Shown here: piece after piece, positions 8,505 through 18,139 of the stretch | How positions within the stretch are numbered: the stretch's first letter is position 1 | Layout: each line of letters starts with the position of its first letter | Assembly: GCA_013150915.1 (NCBI GenBank) | Contig: JAADJE010000055.1 | Location: 1-50,404, forward strand | Length of the DNA: 50,404 bases | Direction of reading: 5' to 3' | Origin: Gammaproteobacteria bacterium | Lineage (GTDB): Bacteria; Pseudomonadota; Gammaproteobacteria; BMS3Bbin11 | Program-made: the position numbers and the translations under genes | The notes under the pieces: generated by a model | Databases searched by the model: none | What the model was told of the DNA's origin: nothing | The model's input: only the letters and a program-made list of their open reading frames with translations

Positions 8505-9176
8505 ATGTCTAACAGTCATACTATTATCGCCGAAATGCGTGATGTGCGGGGTACGGGTGCGAGCCGCCGCCTGCGTCGTGCCGGCAAGATTCCAGCCGTT
8601 CTTTATGGTGCAGGAAAAAAGACTGTCGTGCTCTCTTTGAACCACAACAGCCTGCACCATAACCTGGAAGACGAATCTTTTCACAGTTCTATTCTTACCG
8701 TGGAAATTGAGGGCAAAAAAGAAAAAGCCATTCTGCGTGACGTACAGATGCACGCCTTCAAGCAGCTGATTATGCATATTGACCTTCAGCGAATCAGCGC
8801 CAAAGACAAGATTCACATGAACGTGCCTTTCCATTTCACGGGTGGCGAAGATGCCCCTGGCGTCAAGGTTGAAAGCGGTATTGTCTCGCATCTTATGACC
8901 GAACTGGAGATCATCTGCCTACCCGCCGACCTGCCGGAATTTATTCCCATTGATATATCTGGCCTGAACCTTGGTGATTCTATTCACCTTAGTGAAATCA
9001 CCCTGCCGGACAGTGTTGAATCTACCATCCAGACCCACGGCGGTGATGACCTGGCCGTGGTCACAATTGTGGCCGTTCGTGGCACCAGTGAAGATGAAGA
9101 AGAAACAGAAGCTGAAGAGGGTGAAGAAGTAACGGGTGAGGAGTCCGATACTGAAACGGCCGAGGATAGCGAATAA
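8505..9176 (+). CDS. rplY: Ribosomal protein L25 / general stress protein Ctc
   Basis: This protein binds 5S rRNA in the large ribosomal subunit. At 223 residues it is the long (Ctc/TL5) form. An N-terminal L25 domain (about 1-95, with IPAVLYGAGKKTVVLSL) is followed by the C-terminal beta domain (about 95-185, with LPADLPEFIPIDISGLN) and a strongly acidic tail rich in E and D. The ATG follows a GGGGGA ribosome binding site. A GC hairpin in the leader may allow regulation, though this is not shown. Its usual neighbour prs is displaced by the S23-type gene. Confidence 0.95.
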   Translation: MSNSHTIIAEMRDVRGTGASRRLRRAGKIPAVLYGAGKKTVVLSLNHNSLHHNLEDESFHSSILTVEIEGKKEKAILRDVQMHAFKQLIMHIDLQRISAKDKIHMNVPFHFTGGEDAPGVKVESGIVSHLMTELEIICLPADLPEFIPIDISGLNLGDSIHLSEITLPDSVESTIQTHGGDDLAVVTIVAVRGTSEDEEETEAEEGEEVTGEESDTETAEDSE

Positions 9177-9185
9177 GCCTGGCTT

Positions 9186-9767
9186 ATGACCCGTCGCATC
9201 AGTCTGATCGCTGGCCTCGGGAACCCCGGTCAGCGTTATGTCGACACACGCCACAACGTGGGCTTCTGGTTTGTCGAGGAGCTGGCAAATCGCTTTCACG
9301 GTAACTGGCGTGATGCGTCTCGTTTTAAATCACGTGTCTGTGAGATTACCATCAGCGGCGAACGTACCTGGCTGCTGGCACCACAGGATTTTATGAATCA
9401 CAGTGGCACATCCATTGCCACGTTTGCCCGCTATTACCACATTGATATCAAGCAAATTCTGGTCGCCCACGATGAGCTGGATTTATTGCCCGGCCGTGTC
9501 AAGCTCAAACTGGGCGGCGGGGCAGCCGGCCATAACGGCCTGCGCGATACCACACAGCATCTCGGCAGCCCGGATTATCTGCGCCTGCGGCTGGGTATCG
9601 GCCACCCCGGTAAACAAAGTGCGGTGGTCAATTTTGTGTTAAAACGTCCACCGGAAGCCGAGAGGGCGCTGATCCAGTCCGCAATTGAACACAGCGCTGA
9701 TCACATTGAGGATATTCTCAAGGGTGACATACAGGCCGCCATGAACGCCCTGCACACGCGTTTATAG
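9186..9767 (+). CDS. pth: Peptidyl-tRNA hydrolase
   Basis: Pth releases peptides from peptidyl-tRNAs dropped by stalled ribosomes. The 193-residue protein has the family signature GLGNPGQRYVDTRHNVGFW with the catalytic histidine at position 23. It also has DFMNHSG and the HDELD motif, and GGGAAGHNGLRD. It follows rplY by 9 bp and is probably cotranscribed. ychF follows, as in Pseudomonas-like gene order. An AGTTGAAAGTTGAAAGT repeat begins at the stop codon. Confidence 0.97.
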   Translation: MTRRISLIAGLGNPGQRYVDTRHNVGFWFVEELANRFHGNWRDASRFKSRVCEITISGERTWLLAPQDFMNHSGTSIATFARYYHIDIKQILVAHDELDLLPGRVKLKLGGGAAGHNGLRDTTQHLGSPDYLRLRLGIGHPGKQSAVVNFVLKRPPEAERALIQSAIEHSADHIEDILKGDIQAAMNALHTRL

Positions 9768-9859
9768 TTGAAAGTTGAAAGTCAATTACGAGTGTGACCT
9801 GGCAATCTTGGTGTTTCGGGTTTTAAATGCTTTCACCTAGCTAACAGGATAGAGATTAC

Positions 9860-10951
9860 ATGGGTTTTAAATGCGGTATCGTCGGGTTGCCTAACGTCGG
9901 CAAGTCCACTCTGTTCAACGCACTGACTCGCGCTGAGATTCAGGCCGAGAACTATCCTTTCTGTACGATCGAACCGAATGTCGGCATCGTTGAAGTCCCT
10001 GATCCCCGTCTCGACAAACTGGCGACCATTGTTAACCCGCAAAGGGTACTGCCGACAACGATTGAATTCGTCGATATTGCCGGTCTGGTTGAAGGCGCGT
10101 CAAAAGGTGAGGGCCTGGGCAACAAATTCCTCGCTCATATTCGTGAAGTCGACGCCATCGTCCAGGTAGTACGCTGCTTCGAGGACGAGGGCATCACTCA
10201 CGTCGCAGGAAAGATCGATCCCCTTTCTGATATCGATGTCATTGCAACAGAGCTGGCACTGGCCGATATGGATACTACGGAAAGGGCACTGGCCCGCGCA
10301 CAAAAAATGAGCAAGGGGGGTGATAAGGACGCTTTGAAAGAAGCCGCCGTACTGGAAAGGGTCAGCAACCACCTCGACCAGGGGTTGCCGGTACGCTCGC
10401 TGGCGCTGGATGAAGACGAAAAGACGATACTCAAACCCTTGTGTCTGATGACCATCAAGCCTACGCTGTATGTCCCGAACGTCGATGACACTGGCTTTGA
10501 AAACAATCCCCTTCTTGATGCCGTCGTTGATCGGGCAAAAGCAGAAAATGCCGAGGTAGTCCCTGTTTGTGCAGCCATCGAGGCCGAACTGGTGGAAATG
10601 GATGAAGCCGAAAGAAAAGAGTTTCTCGATGATATGGGCCTGGATGAACCCGGCCTCGACCGCGTTATCCGTGCCGGCTACAAACTGCTACACCTGCTCA
10701 CCTACTTCACCGCAGGTGAAAAAGAGGTCCGTGCCTGGACCGTACGCGCCCACTCCACTGCCCCACAGGCTGCCGGGATTATTCATACGGATTTTGAGCG
10801 TGGCTTTATCCGTGCCGAAACCATTGCTTATGATGACTTTGTCGAGTTCAATGGTGAACAGGGCGCGAAAGAACACGGGAAACTAAGACTGGAAGGGAAG
10901 GATTATGTTGTTCAGGATGGGGATGTGATGCATTTCAGGTTTAATGTGTAA
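9860..10951 (+). CDS. ychF: Redox-regulated ATPase YchF
   Basis: YchF is an Obg-family P-loop protein that prefers ATP to GTP and binds ribosomes. The 363-residue protein starts with the P-loop [14 protein letters not shown], has the switch II motif [20 protein letters not shown], a coiled-coil insertion (about 130-200), and a C-terminal TGS domain ([19 protein letters not shown]). The base-specificity motif reads NVDD rather than the G-protein NKxD, consistent with the altered nucleotide preference of the family. An ATG follows an AGGATAGAG-type ribosome binding site. It ends the prs-rplY-pth-ychF series. Confidence 0.97.
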   Translation: MGFKCGIVGLPNVGKSTLFNALTRAEIQAENYPFCTIEPNVGIVEVPDPRLDKLATIVNPQRVLPTTIEFVDIAGLVEGASKGEGLGNKFLAHIREVDAIVQVVRCFEDEGITHVAGKIDPLSDIDVIATELALADMDTTERALARAQKMSKGGDKDALKEAAVLERVSNHLDQGLPVRSLALDEDEKTILKPLCLMTIKPTLYVPNVDDTGFENNPLLDAVVDRAKAENAEVVPVCAAIEAELVEMDEAERKEFLDDMGLDEPGLDRVIRAGYKLLHLLTYFTAGEKEVRAWTVRAHSTAPQAAGIIHTDFERGFIRAETIAYDDFVEFNGEQGAKEHGKLRLEGKDYVVQDGDVMHFRFNV

Positions 10952-10967
10952 AAGCAGTTGAAAGTTT

Positions 10968-11026
10968 AAAGTTGAAAGCAAGATCAAGAACTCAAACTTT
11001 TGAGCTTTGAGCTTTCAACTTTCTTT
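10968..11026 (+). terminator. Possible terminator hairpin after ychF
   Basis: aaagttgaaagc (10968-10979) pairs with gctttcaacttt (11011-11022), followed shortly by a T run. The same GTTGAAAG repeat recurs at 1-20 and 9766-9782, so this may be a repeat pair that acts as a terminator. The loop is long (31 bp) and AT-rich. Confidence 0.4.
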
Positions 11027-11066
11027 TCCCCCTTAAATACAGTACATTCCCCTCCCCCAAATACAT

Positions 11067-11143
11067 GGCAATGTAGCTCAGCTGGTTAGAGCACAGCATT
11101 CATAATGCTGGGGTCGGTGGTTCAAGTCCACCCATTGCTACCA
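11067..11143 (+). tRNA. tRNA-Met (anticodon CAT), elongator type
   Basis: The cloverleaf has acceptor GGCAATG against CATTGCT, D arm agctcagctggttagagc, anticodon arm cagca-ttcataa-tgctg with anticodon CAT, and T arm ggtggTTCAAGTccacc; CCA is encoded. The first pair of the acceptor stem is G1-U72 rather than G-C. Overall similarity is to elongator tRNA-Met. It is not the initiator type, as it lacks the three G-C pairs in the anticodon stem. Confidence 0.93.
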
Positions 11144-11149
11144 TTTTTT

Positions 11150-11187
11150 AACCCCCCCCTGTCAGATCTGTTTGTGGGGGTTTTTTA
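11150..11187 (+). terminator. Rho-independent terminator after tRNA-Met
   Basis: AACCCCC pairs with GGGGGTT across a loop containing tgtcagatctg, and TTTTTT follows. It begins 7 bp after the tRNA CCA end. It covers the track's proposed start of the next ORF, which argues for the later start at 11286. Confidence 0.85.
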
Positions 11188-11285
11188 TTGCTGTTCACCC
11201 CCTTAAAACTACCGTTGCTCCGCTATTTCGTGACAATTCAAAAATTTGTACCAGACTTAGCGTCAATGGAGACCTGACGGCGCCT

Positions 11286-11981
11286 ATGAGCATGTTACGT
11301 AACTTAATCCTTTCGCTATTTCTGGTTACAGCCCTCTCGTTGAGTCTGTCCACAAACGCTGACAGCTTTAGCCTGCAACGCTTTGACATTGACGGTGTAC
11401 GTATTGGGGACAGTCAGAATCAGTTTTTACGGGGTATGGTGCGAAACTTTCCCGCTAAAGGAAGCTCAGTCAAACGGACAATCAAATCCTCACTGCTGTA
11501 CACAAACCCGGTCAGTTGCCAGGCAAGGACTACGGGGATTACGCGCTGCAGCGGTAAATTTGCGGAAATGAAACAGCCGGTCAAAGGCAGACAGAAAGAA
11601 TTCTTCACTTATCGCGATGTTGTCGCTGACTTTAATCAAAACAATGAACTGGCTTTCCTGTCGACCATCACAACAACCCGCTACAACGATGGAAAAACCT
11701 GCCTGAAAGCACTGTCTGAATTTTATCAACGTGCTACGGATAAAACTGAAAAACCGCTGGTTATCTATCCGCGTAATCAACTGGATATCTATTATATAAA
11801 GATCGATGAACAACCCTTTGCCACTCGCATGCTGGGAAAACTGGACAGTGCTTTTTCCATGGTCTGGCAAAAAAAGCGTAATGACTGGTCACAATTTTAC
11901 AGTGTTGATTTTGGCTGCCGGGCCAGCGGGTATATGGTTGTGAATACGACGTTATATGATCAGGTTAAAAATCAGTCTTAA
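11286..11981 (+). CDS. Exported protein of unknown function with four cysteines
   Basis: I do not recognise a family. The track start (11172) lies in the tRNA-Met terminator. The ATG at 11286 (or 11292) gives MSMLRNLILSLFLVTALSLS, a clear cleavable signal peptide ending near TNADS. The mature protein of about 205 residues has four cysteines (SCQAR, RCSGK, TCLKA, GCRAS), which could form two disulfides in the periplasm. No membrane segment follows the signal. It is a single gene between tRNA-Met and the convergent methyltransferase, with no operon context to suggest a role. Confidence 0.7.
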   Translation: MSMLRNLILSLFLVTALSLSLSTNADSFSLQRFDIDGVRIGDSQNQFLRGMVRNFPAKGSSVKRTIKSSLLYTNPVSCQARTTGITRCSGKFAEMKQPVKGRQKEFFTYRDVVADFNQNNELAFLSTITTTRYNDGKTCLKALSEFYQRATDKTEKPLVIYPRNQLDIYYIKIDEQPFATRMLGKLDSAFSMVWQKKRNDWSQFYSVDFGCRASGYMVVNTTLYDQVKNQS

Positions 11982-12077
11982 ATTCCCCGCTCCAGGTTTC
12001 AAGGCAAAGGATTAAGGTCTCAACCTCGCAACAGACTCTCTTTTATCCCACCCTTAAACACCGTCATCTGCGTGCGG

Positions 12078-14344
12078 TCATCGCCTTAAAATGCCGGACA
12101 GTTTGTGCGTTACGCGGTAGGACGGTGAAGTCTTGATAGTAAGGAGTTCTTCCTCACGTGACTTCAGCGTCTGTTCAAGTTCGTTAATCTGCTTCAGTAT
12201 CTCGTTTTTATCCTTTCGCCATGCAGAAAATTCCTGCCTCAGGCCATCGCGTACGATTCCATATTCTTCACTGTGCGGCCAGTCCATTTCTATTTCCACA
12301 TGAAGGTTTTCTGTGGCATCGGTCAACCGGCATTCAAGGTGTGGATCACGGTCATGTGCCATAAAAACGGTACCCTTACTGTTAACGAAGACACTGATCC
12401 CTTTAGCGTTAAAATGTTCCGCGATGGCCTGCGCTGAATGAAGCCCCAGCAGTAATTTATCCCCTGCGCGCGCAATTCTAATCGATAAAGATGGAAGTAA
12501 CCTTCACGCTCTGCCGGATCGAAACGCAGCAGGCTGCCGGCGGCCAGCGGCACCGGGATATCGAATGAAAGTTGTTGGTGATCAGACCCCAGTACCGCTG
12601 TGGCCTTGATGCTGTTTTGTTCTGAACAATGCTCATTCGGCTGCGCCCAGTATAAACGGGGATAAAACAGTGTCTCGCCGCTACCGGCCTGTGGCACAGT
12701 CTCCAGCAGTCGGCTGATCAGCTCGTCCTGGCCGACGGTTCCTATGGCGGCCTGAAATCGATCTTCCATGGCGGCGTAGCCTTCAAGCTTGCCAGAGAGG
12801 GCAAGACCCATTTGTTTGAAACTGGAAATCAGATACTCACGAATGCTGCTCCAGCCATTGCTGTCGAATAAAGGGGCGAACTGTCGGCTATTGCCATAGA
12901 CAAACCAGAACAGTGCGCGAAACAGGATAAACTCCGTCGTTGTTTTTTCATCCAGCTGCCATTCACGGTCGAAGCTATGGTAGTGGCCTGTTGGATCAAC
13001 AATGATATTGAAGGGCAGGATATCGAGCATATCTTTCGACTCAGGATGGTTTACCGCATACTTTTTAAGAAATTCGTAATAGGCCTGATACAGGGTAATT
13101 AAACGTTGCTGATCCTGCCAGATCATCAGCGTCTGCAGCCAGTCATCTGCCAGCAGCCTGCCCGTCAGGTAGTCTTCATCGATACAAATCTGCTGTAATC
13201 CAGATGCGGCGGTATTTTTGTTTTCAGCACAGCCCAACTTTTGCTTGCGGACTCTCTTTTCATCGCGACGTTTGCGCGTAGTCGTGCGAAATTCAGCTTT
13301 GCGTTGTGAGCCGGTAAAATGGGCAAAATCAAAGGCGGCAATTTTGTCTACCGACGCGTTATCGCGGCCGGCAACGATCAGATAGGCGTTAGCAAATTTG
13401 AGAAGACTGCCGTTTTGAACACAGGCCTGCCAGAAAAGATATTCGTCAAAGTCGCTGTTTAGGGCGCGCAGGTAATCACGTGACACGGAACCACGCAGGT
13501 GTGTCGCGGCTGAGGGATCATTGAGAAATTCCTCATGCAGCACAACCGTCGGTATTTTGTAGTCCGGGAAGGGTGCCAGGAAAACGTTACTGTTGTACCC
13601 TGCATCATCAAGTATGCTGAGCCATTCAGCATGGTCATAGGTACGTATGCCTGCGCTGTCCAGATAGCGGTGTACACCAATATAGGGAACACCGTAGTGA
13701 TCCTCGCTGGCCCCCATCAGATACTTCAGGCCAAGGCGATTCTCGATTGCTGTGATGACTACACCGTCAGGCAGGAGGCTTTCCTGCACAGCCGCGAGGA
13801 TCTCCAGTACCGCAGCACGATCATCGGCCGCACCGGGACAAAATCGTCTGGCATACTCAAGCACCCCGATCAGGAATACCGCGTCATAGGTCTGCTTCGG
13901 CAGTTTAAGCTGATTGAAGTTGGCATTAACTATGTTGATATTGTCCAGACCCCTGCAGCGGGAATGGGCAATGCCTGCACGCCGGAAGCTGCCCTCTATG
14001 GCTTCGACGTGCTTTCCCTGCTCTGCCAGATAACGGGAAATAGCGCCGCAACCACAGCCCAGTTCAAGGACATTTTCAAGGCCGGACAAATCCAGTGCCC
14101 GCAGCAGGTGTGCCCGTTTTGTTGTCAGATGATATTCTGAAGGCCAGTCATGTATATGGCTTTCCAGTTCTGCTGATGTGGAGCTGGTATCCGCTGCATT
14201 GGCAATAATTTTTTTAACATAGGATTCTTCATCATCGCCATCTGAATAGGTAAAATCATCCTGTACATCGGCGCCCGGTAAATGCCAGAGGCCGGATGTT
14301 GCCTGCTCGAGTTTGTTTTCAGTAATTAGCCTGGAAGCCGTCAT
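12078..14344 (-). pseudogene. SAM-dependent methyltransferase with C-terminal coiled coil, frameshifted
   Basis: The track shows two ORFs (12323-14344 and 12078-12362) that are parts of one gene. The first has a class I SAM-binding loop VLELGCGCGAISRYLAEQG (about 93-111) and a large C-terminal part with unclear homology. Around 12465-12490 the frame changes. Upstream reads EGYFHLYRL in one frame, while downstream reads ARAGDKLLLGLHSAQ and continues into MAHDRDPHLEC in another. Restored, the product is about 755 residues ending with a coiled coil and SPSYRVTHKL, a tail typical of surface-polysaccharide glycosyltransferase/methyltransferase proteins. A role in cell-surface glycan modification is therefore an inference. 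The break may be a sequencing error or a real mutation. Confidence 0.75.
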
Positions 14345-14518
14345 ATATCCTATCCTGTCAAAAGCAATCGAACGATAGCATATAAAACCATTTTACGTGT
14401 TATGGGTTACGATTTTCCGTTAAACGTAATACGTAACACATGCTTTAAACTTGCTGATCTGCCCCCGAAATGGAATATTATGCTATTACGCAAATGATGC
14501 ATTGCAACTGGAGAAATA

Positions 14519-15598
14519 ATGTCTACCGAACTACGCGAAATCCGTATCAACCCAATCGTACCGAGTGAATCGGTATTAGTCGCTACGGCACGCGGTAATC
14601 GCCCGAAAAAAGCCGAAGAACTGGCACCAAGAGATTCACGCCCCTATGTTGCCACCTGCCCCTTCTGCCGAGGGAATGAAGACAAGACACCTCCGGGCAT
14701 TCAGGCTTTACCGGATGATGAGAACTGGGAGATTCGTATCGTCGAAAACCTCTACCCTGTCCTTGGAGATGACCGTGAACAACCTGATCTCAACCTCGGC
14801 CTGCAACAGACAATAGACGGTTATGGCCGCCATGAGGTAATCATCGACAACAGCAACCATGGCATAGCACTCCATGAAATGACTAACGGCCATATCGCGT
14901 TGTTGCTCAGAACCTACCGGGATCGCATGCAGGTATTGTATGAGGCTGATGATCGCTTACGTTATGTGCTGGCTTTCAAAAACTTCGGCCCGGCAGCCGG
15001 TGCCAGCATCCCACATACTCATTCACAAATGATTGCACTGCCCATCGTACCGGATAACGTGCAGGCAGAAGTCGATCACTCGCACAACTATTATGAAAAG
15101 CATCATAACTGCGTTTTCTGCTCATTGATTGACGAGGCGCTAACCTTTGAGACGCGGATCTATGACCGTGAATCCGGTGAAGTCAGGCGACAGATCGATG
15201 TCGGTCAGTATGTCATCGAGCGGGGAAATAAATTTATAGCTATCAAGCCCTTTGCCAGTCGTTATGAGTGGGAGATACATATCCTGCCAATGTCCCACCA
15301 GGCCGATTTCAAGAATACCACGGATGAAGACATGGCGGATTTTGCTGCCGTGCTAAAACGTACCATGGCAAGACTGGATGCCGTACTCGGCGGGGTACAG
15401 TACAACTACTTCCTGCATTCCATCCCGCATAACCGCCGCTTCGAGGAAAATATACCCAGCTACCACTGGCATTTGGAAATCACACCAAGAACATCAATCC
15501 CAACCGGCTTCGAACTTGGCTCAGGACTGTTCGTCAACACCATCAGCCCGGAAGAAGCAGCGCAACAGTTGAGGAATGTGGCACTGTCGCAGGAATAG
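14519..15598 (+). CDS. galT: GalT-like nucleotidyltransferase (galactose-1-phosphate uridylyltransferase family)
   Basis: The 359-residue protein belongs to the HIT-superfamily GalT branch, which moves UMP (or AMP in some relatives) between sugar phosphates. It has two zinc-type CxxC pairs (CPFCRGNE near residue 46 and NCVFCSLIDE near 200) and the active-site motif IPHTHSQ, equivalent to HPHxQ, with the second histidine as nucleophile. The C-terminal SYHWHLEITPR is also typical. ATG follows GGAGAAATA. No galK, galE or galM is nearby, so the true substrate could be another sugar phosphate; the symbol reflects the family only. Confidence 0.85.
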   Translation: MSTELREIRINPIVPSESVLVATARGNRPKKAEELAPRDSRPYVATCPFCRGNEDKTPPGIQALPDDENWEIRIVENLYPVLGDDREQPDLNLGLQQTIDGYGRHEVIIDNSNHGIALHEMTNGHIALLLRTYRDRMQVLYEADDRLRYVLAFKNFGPAAGASIPHTHSQMIALPIVPDNVQAEVDHSHNYYEKHHNCVFCSLIDEALTFETRIYDRESGEVRRQIDVGQYVIERGNKFIAIKPFASRYEWEIHILPMSHQADFKNTTDEDMADFAAVLKRTMARLDAVLGGVQYNYFLHSIPHNRRFEENIPSYHWHLEITPRTSIPTGFELGSGLFVNTISPEEAAQQLRNVALSQE

Positions 15599-15630
15599 TA
15601 TTCAAAAGGCCAAAACATTTACTTCATTCA

Positions 15631-15773
15631 CCACAGAGAACACGGAGGTCACAGAGCTTCCCCAGTGTTTGGTGCTCGTGATCGCAATGCGTCAAGACGT
15701 AAACATCTATAGAAAATACAGGTAAGATTGAAAAAACAAAAAATTTCCTCTGTGACCTCCGTGTCCTCTGTGG
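15631..15773. repeat. Inverted CACAGAG-type repeat pair
   Basis: CCACAGAGAACACGGAGGTC (from 15631) faces CTCTGTGACCTCCGTGTCCT (from 15748) across about 90 bp. The same pair design occurs at 21451-21595. It lies between convergent galT and the CBS gene and could act as a bidirectional terminator stem. Confidence 0.8.
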
Positions 15774-15792
15774 TAATAAACTTTTTTCTGTT

Positions 15793-16197
15793 TTAAATCT
15801 CCACCAGACCCTTCAGTACCATATCGGTGAAACTGACTATTCCTACTACCTGGCCATTCTCCACCACCGGTGAACGGGACAGGCCGAAGCGATCGAAAAG
15901 TCTTGCCGCATAACGGATATCCATATCCGGGTCGACGGTGACGATAGGTTTTGACATAACCTCATAGACGTTGACCCGTTCGGGGGCCCTGTCCTGTGCC
16001 AGTACCTTACGTGCAATATCAGAAATCAGGACCATGCCGTATTCATCATTTTCATCACGCTTCTCAACGATCAGTGACTTGTTCTCCAGGTATTTCATTG
16101 CCTTCATTGCCTCCTGCACACTCATCATGCCATCAACAATGTCAAATTTATGCTTCATTACATCACGAACGGTGATGCGTTTTCTTCCCGTTTTCAT
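15793..16197 (-). CDS. CBS-domain protein of the DUF1538/PII-like operon
   Basis: The 134-residue protein is a pair of CBS motifs, which usually bind adenosine nucleotides and act as energy sensors. The first is around 8-70 (RDVMKHKFDIVDGMMSVQEA). The second is around 80-134 (VYEVMSKPIVTVDPDMDI ending VVGIVSFTDMVLKG). No catalytic domain is attached. Its start overlaps the PII-like stop codon (ATGA type), so the two are translationally coupled. Together with the DUF1538 membrane protein upstream this suggests nucleotide control of a transporter; that is an inference. Confidence 0.9.
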   Translation of the reverse strand: MKTGRKRITVRDVMKHKFDIVDGMMSVQEAMKAMKYLENKSLIVEKRDENDEYGMVLISDIARKVLAQDRAPERVNVYEVMSKPIVTVDPDMDIRYAARLFDRFGLSRSPVVENGQVVGIVSFTDMVLKGLVEI

Positions 16198-16544
16198 ATC
16201 TGCTCCTCCACGGCTTCACTCAATTCCTCAATTTGCTTTGCAACACCTACTGCATCTTCAACATCAATCTGAAAGGCGATACCTGAGCCCGGATCCTTTT
16301 CAAATCCGGCAACATCGGATATTTTTTCAATTATAGCCCTGCTCATGTGTTCCTCAACCAAAAATAGCAGAACATCGCGCTGTGTCTCCAATGACAGACC
16401 AAAGAAAGTTTTGGTTTTTTCCAATCCTTCGCCACGGGCATTATTAATGACCGTTGCACCCGTCGCACCGGCTTCTCTGGTAGCATCCATGACAGCATCG
16501 GTCTTACTGTCCTTAACAAATGTAATAATTAGTTTAAAATGCAT
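16194..16544 (-). CDS. PII-like signalling protein
   Basis: The 116-residue protein has the size and beta-alpha-beta layout of PII proteins: LIITFVKDSKTDAVMDATRE, then ATGATVINNARG, then an AFQIDVEDAVGV strand. It lacks the long T-loop and the uridylylated tyrosine (Y51) of GlnB/GlnK; the corresponding region is short and reads EGLEKTKTFFGL. It is thus a PII-like protein rather than a nitrogen regulator. It starts 2 bp after the DUF1538 stop and overlaps the CBS gene by 4 bp. PII-like proteins often bind nucleotides and control a neighbouring membrane transporter, which fits here. Confidence 0.87.
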   Translation of the reverse strand: MHFKLIITFVKDSKTDAVMDATREAGATGATVINNARGEGLEKTKTFFGLSLETQRDVLLFLVEEHMSRAIIEKISDVAGFEKDPGSGIAFQIDVEDAVGVAKQIEELSEAVEEQI

Positions 16545-16546
16545 GT

Positions 16547-18139
16547 TTACTCTCCTGCTATTAGCTTTTTACTGCGAAATTCCGAAATCTGAGCATAGGT
16601 CATAACACTGATAATCGGGAACAGACTGGCAAAGGCGATCAGGCCAAAACCATCAATCAATACACTGCGACCGGGGATGGTAGCGGCCAGCCCAAGGCCC
16701 AGAGCCGCTACCAGTGGCACCGTTACGGTTGAGGTGGTCACACCGCCGGAATCAAAGGCCAGTGGAATGATCATACGTGGTGCAAAAAATGTCTGTATAA
16801 CCACGATGATGTACCCAACAATAATGAAATTCTCCAGCGGCATACCACTAATGATTCGGTAAACACCCAGCGTTATACCAAAAGCAACACCGATGGCGAC
16901 CGCAATGCGCAGGCCCCAGATACTGATGGTGCCACCGGATATTTCTTCTGCCTTTATCGCCACAGCAAGCAATGCGGGTTCTGCTATGGTCGTGCTGAAA
17001 CCTATCATAAATGCAAAAAGATACACCCAGTAATAATCATGCCAATCCAGGGCATCAATATGGCCGCCGCTACCGGCGAGAAATGCCGGGTCAGTCAGCT
17101 GTGCAGCCATTAGTTTACCTATCGGGAATAAGGCCATTTCCAGGCCCAATAAAAATAGCGCGAGCCCACCTATTACAAATGCAAAACCTGCGATAAGTCG
17201 CTGAGGATGGTTTACACGCTGGCGTATAATAAGTATCTGAAAAAATAAAATTACCGCAATGATCGGTAAGACATCCCGTACGGTTCGTGACAGAGAGATA
17301 AATAACTCTTTAATAATTCCCGGGTTACCGGCCTGTTGAACTACCTGGGCTATTGCCTGACTCTGCGTACCACTGCACTGTGGCTGCTGCCACAACCAGC
17401 CTGCTTCCCCTACGATACCGAAGAGCAATACGAAGATTATCGGTAGCAACGAAGCAAAGGCGATGAGGCCAAACCCATCCAGCATGGGACTGCGTCCCTT
17501 GATGGAGGCGGCAAGCCCGACACCCAGTGCCGCCACCAATGGAACGGTTATGGTGGATGTCGTCACACCACCGGAATCATAGGCAATACCAATAATGCTC
17601 TCCGGCGCAAAAGCGGTCACTATAACAACAAGAATATAACCGGCAATAATCAGGTACTGGATCGGCCAACCACGGATGATCCGCATCACACCAAGCATAA
17701 TGGCCAGGCCGACGGAAACCGCAACAGTCAGTCGCAAACCAAACGCATAGCTTTCCATCGCCTCAATATTATTACTGATAACACAGCCTGCCGCCGCAAC
17801 TTTCGAGGCCTCTTTTGCGACGGCAATCAGGGCTGGCTCGGCGATGGTAGTCCCTATCCCCAGGGCAAAAGCAAACCCGAGCAAACCCAGTGTACTGCCC
17901 TTCCCGGCAAAGTCATGGGCCATGTTGTTGCCCACAGGAAACAGCCCTGTTTCAAGGCCAAAAACGAAGAAGGTAAGGCCCAGGACAACCAGGAAGGCAC
18001 CGGAAAGTATATTGAACAAGCCATCCACCGGCTGCTGCAATATCAGCAGTTGAAAAAATGCAATAACCAGGAATACGGGTGCAAGATCCCGAAGGCTGTC
18101 GAGCATAGAGGAGGAAAATATTCGCAGGATTTTTTTCAA
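16547..18139 (-). CDS. DUF1538 membrane protein with internal duplication (putative transporter)
   Basis: The 530-residue protein is highly hydrophobic and made of two DUF1538 halves. Each has a TTIAEPAL motif (near 97 and near 372) and the stretch [20 protein letters not shown] / [20 protein letters not shown], followed by [11 protein letters not shown]. The duplicated arrangement of about six helices per half resembles inverted- or tandem-repeat transporters. No substrate is known to me. The start is TTG at 18139, 6-7 bp after AGAGG. It is the first gene of a coupled operon with the PII-like and CBS genes, suggesting a transporter or channel gated by nucleotide state. Confidence 0.9.
   Translation of the reverse strand: MKKILRIFSSSMLDSLRDLAPVFLVIAFFQLLILQQPVDGLFNILSGAFLVVLGLTFFVFGLETGLFPVGNNMAHDFAGKGSTLGLLGFAFALGIGTTIAEPALIAVAKEASKVAAAGCVISNNIEAMESYAFGLRLTVAVSVGLAIMLGVMRIIRGWPIQYLIIAGYILVVIVTAFAPESIIGIAYDSGGVTTSTITVPLVAALGVGLAASIKGRSPMLDGFGLIAFASLLPIIFVLLFGIVGEAGWLWQQPQCSGTQSQAIAQVVQQAGNPGIIKELFISLSRTVRDVLPIIAVILFFQILIIRQRVNHPQRLIAGFAFVIGGLALFLLGLEMALFPIGKLMAAQLTDPAFLAGSGGHIDALDWHDYYWVYLFAFMIGFSTTIAEPALLAVAIKAEEISGGTISIWGLRIAVAIGVAFGITLGVYRIISGMPLENFIIVGYIIVVIQTFFAPRMIIPLAFDSGGVTTSTVTVPLVAALGLGLAATIPGRSVLIDGFGLIAFASLFPIISVMTYAQISEFRSKKLIAGE

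Noticed and set aside
11172-11285. N-terminal extension of the exported protein ORF
   Set aside because: It begins inside the tRNA-Met terminator and precedes a clear signal peptide; the ATG at 11286 is the likely start.
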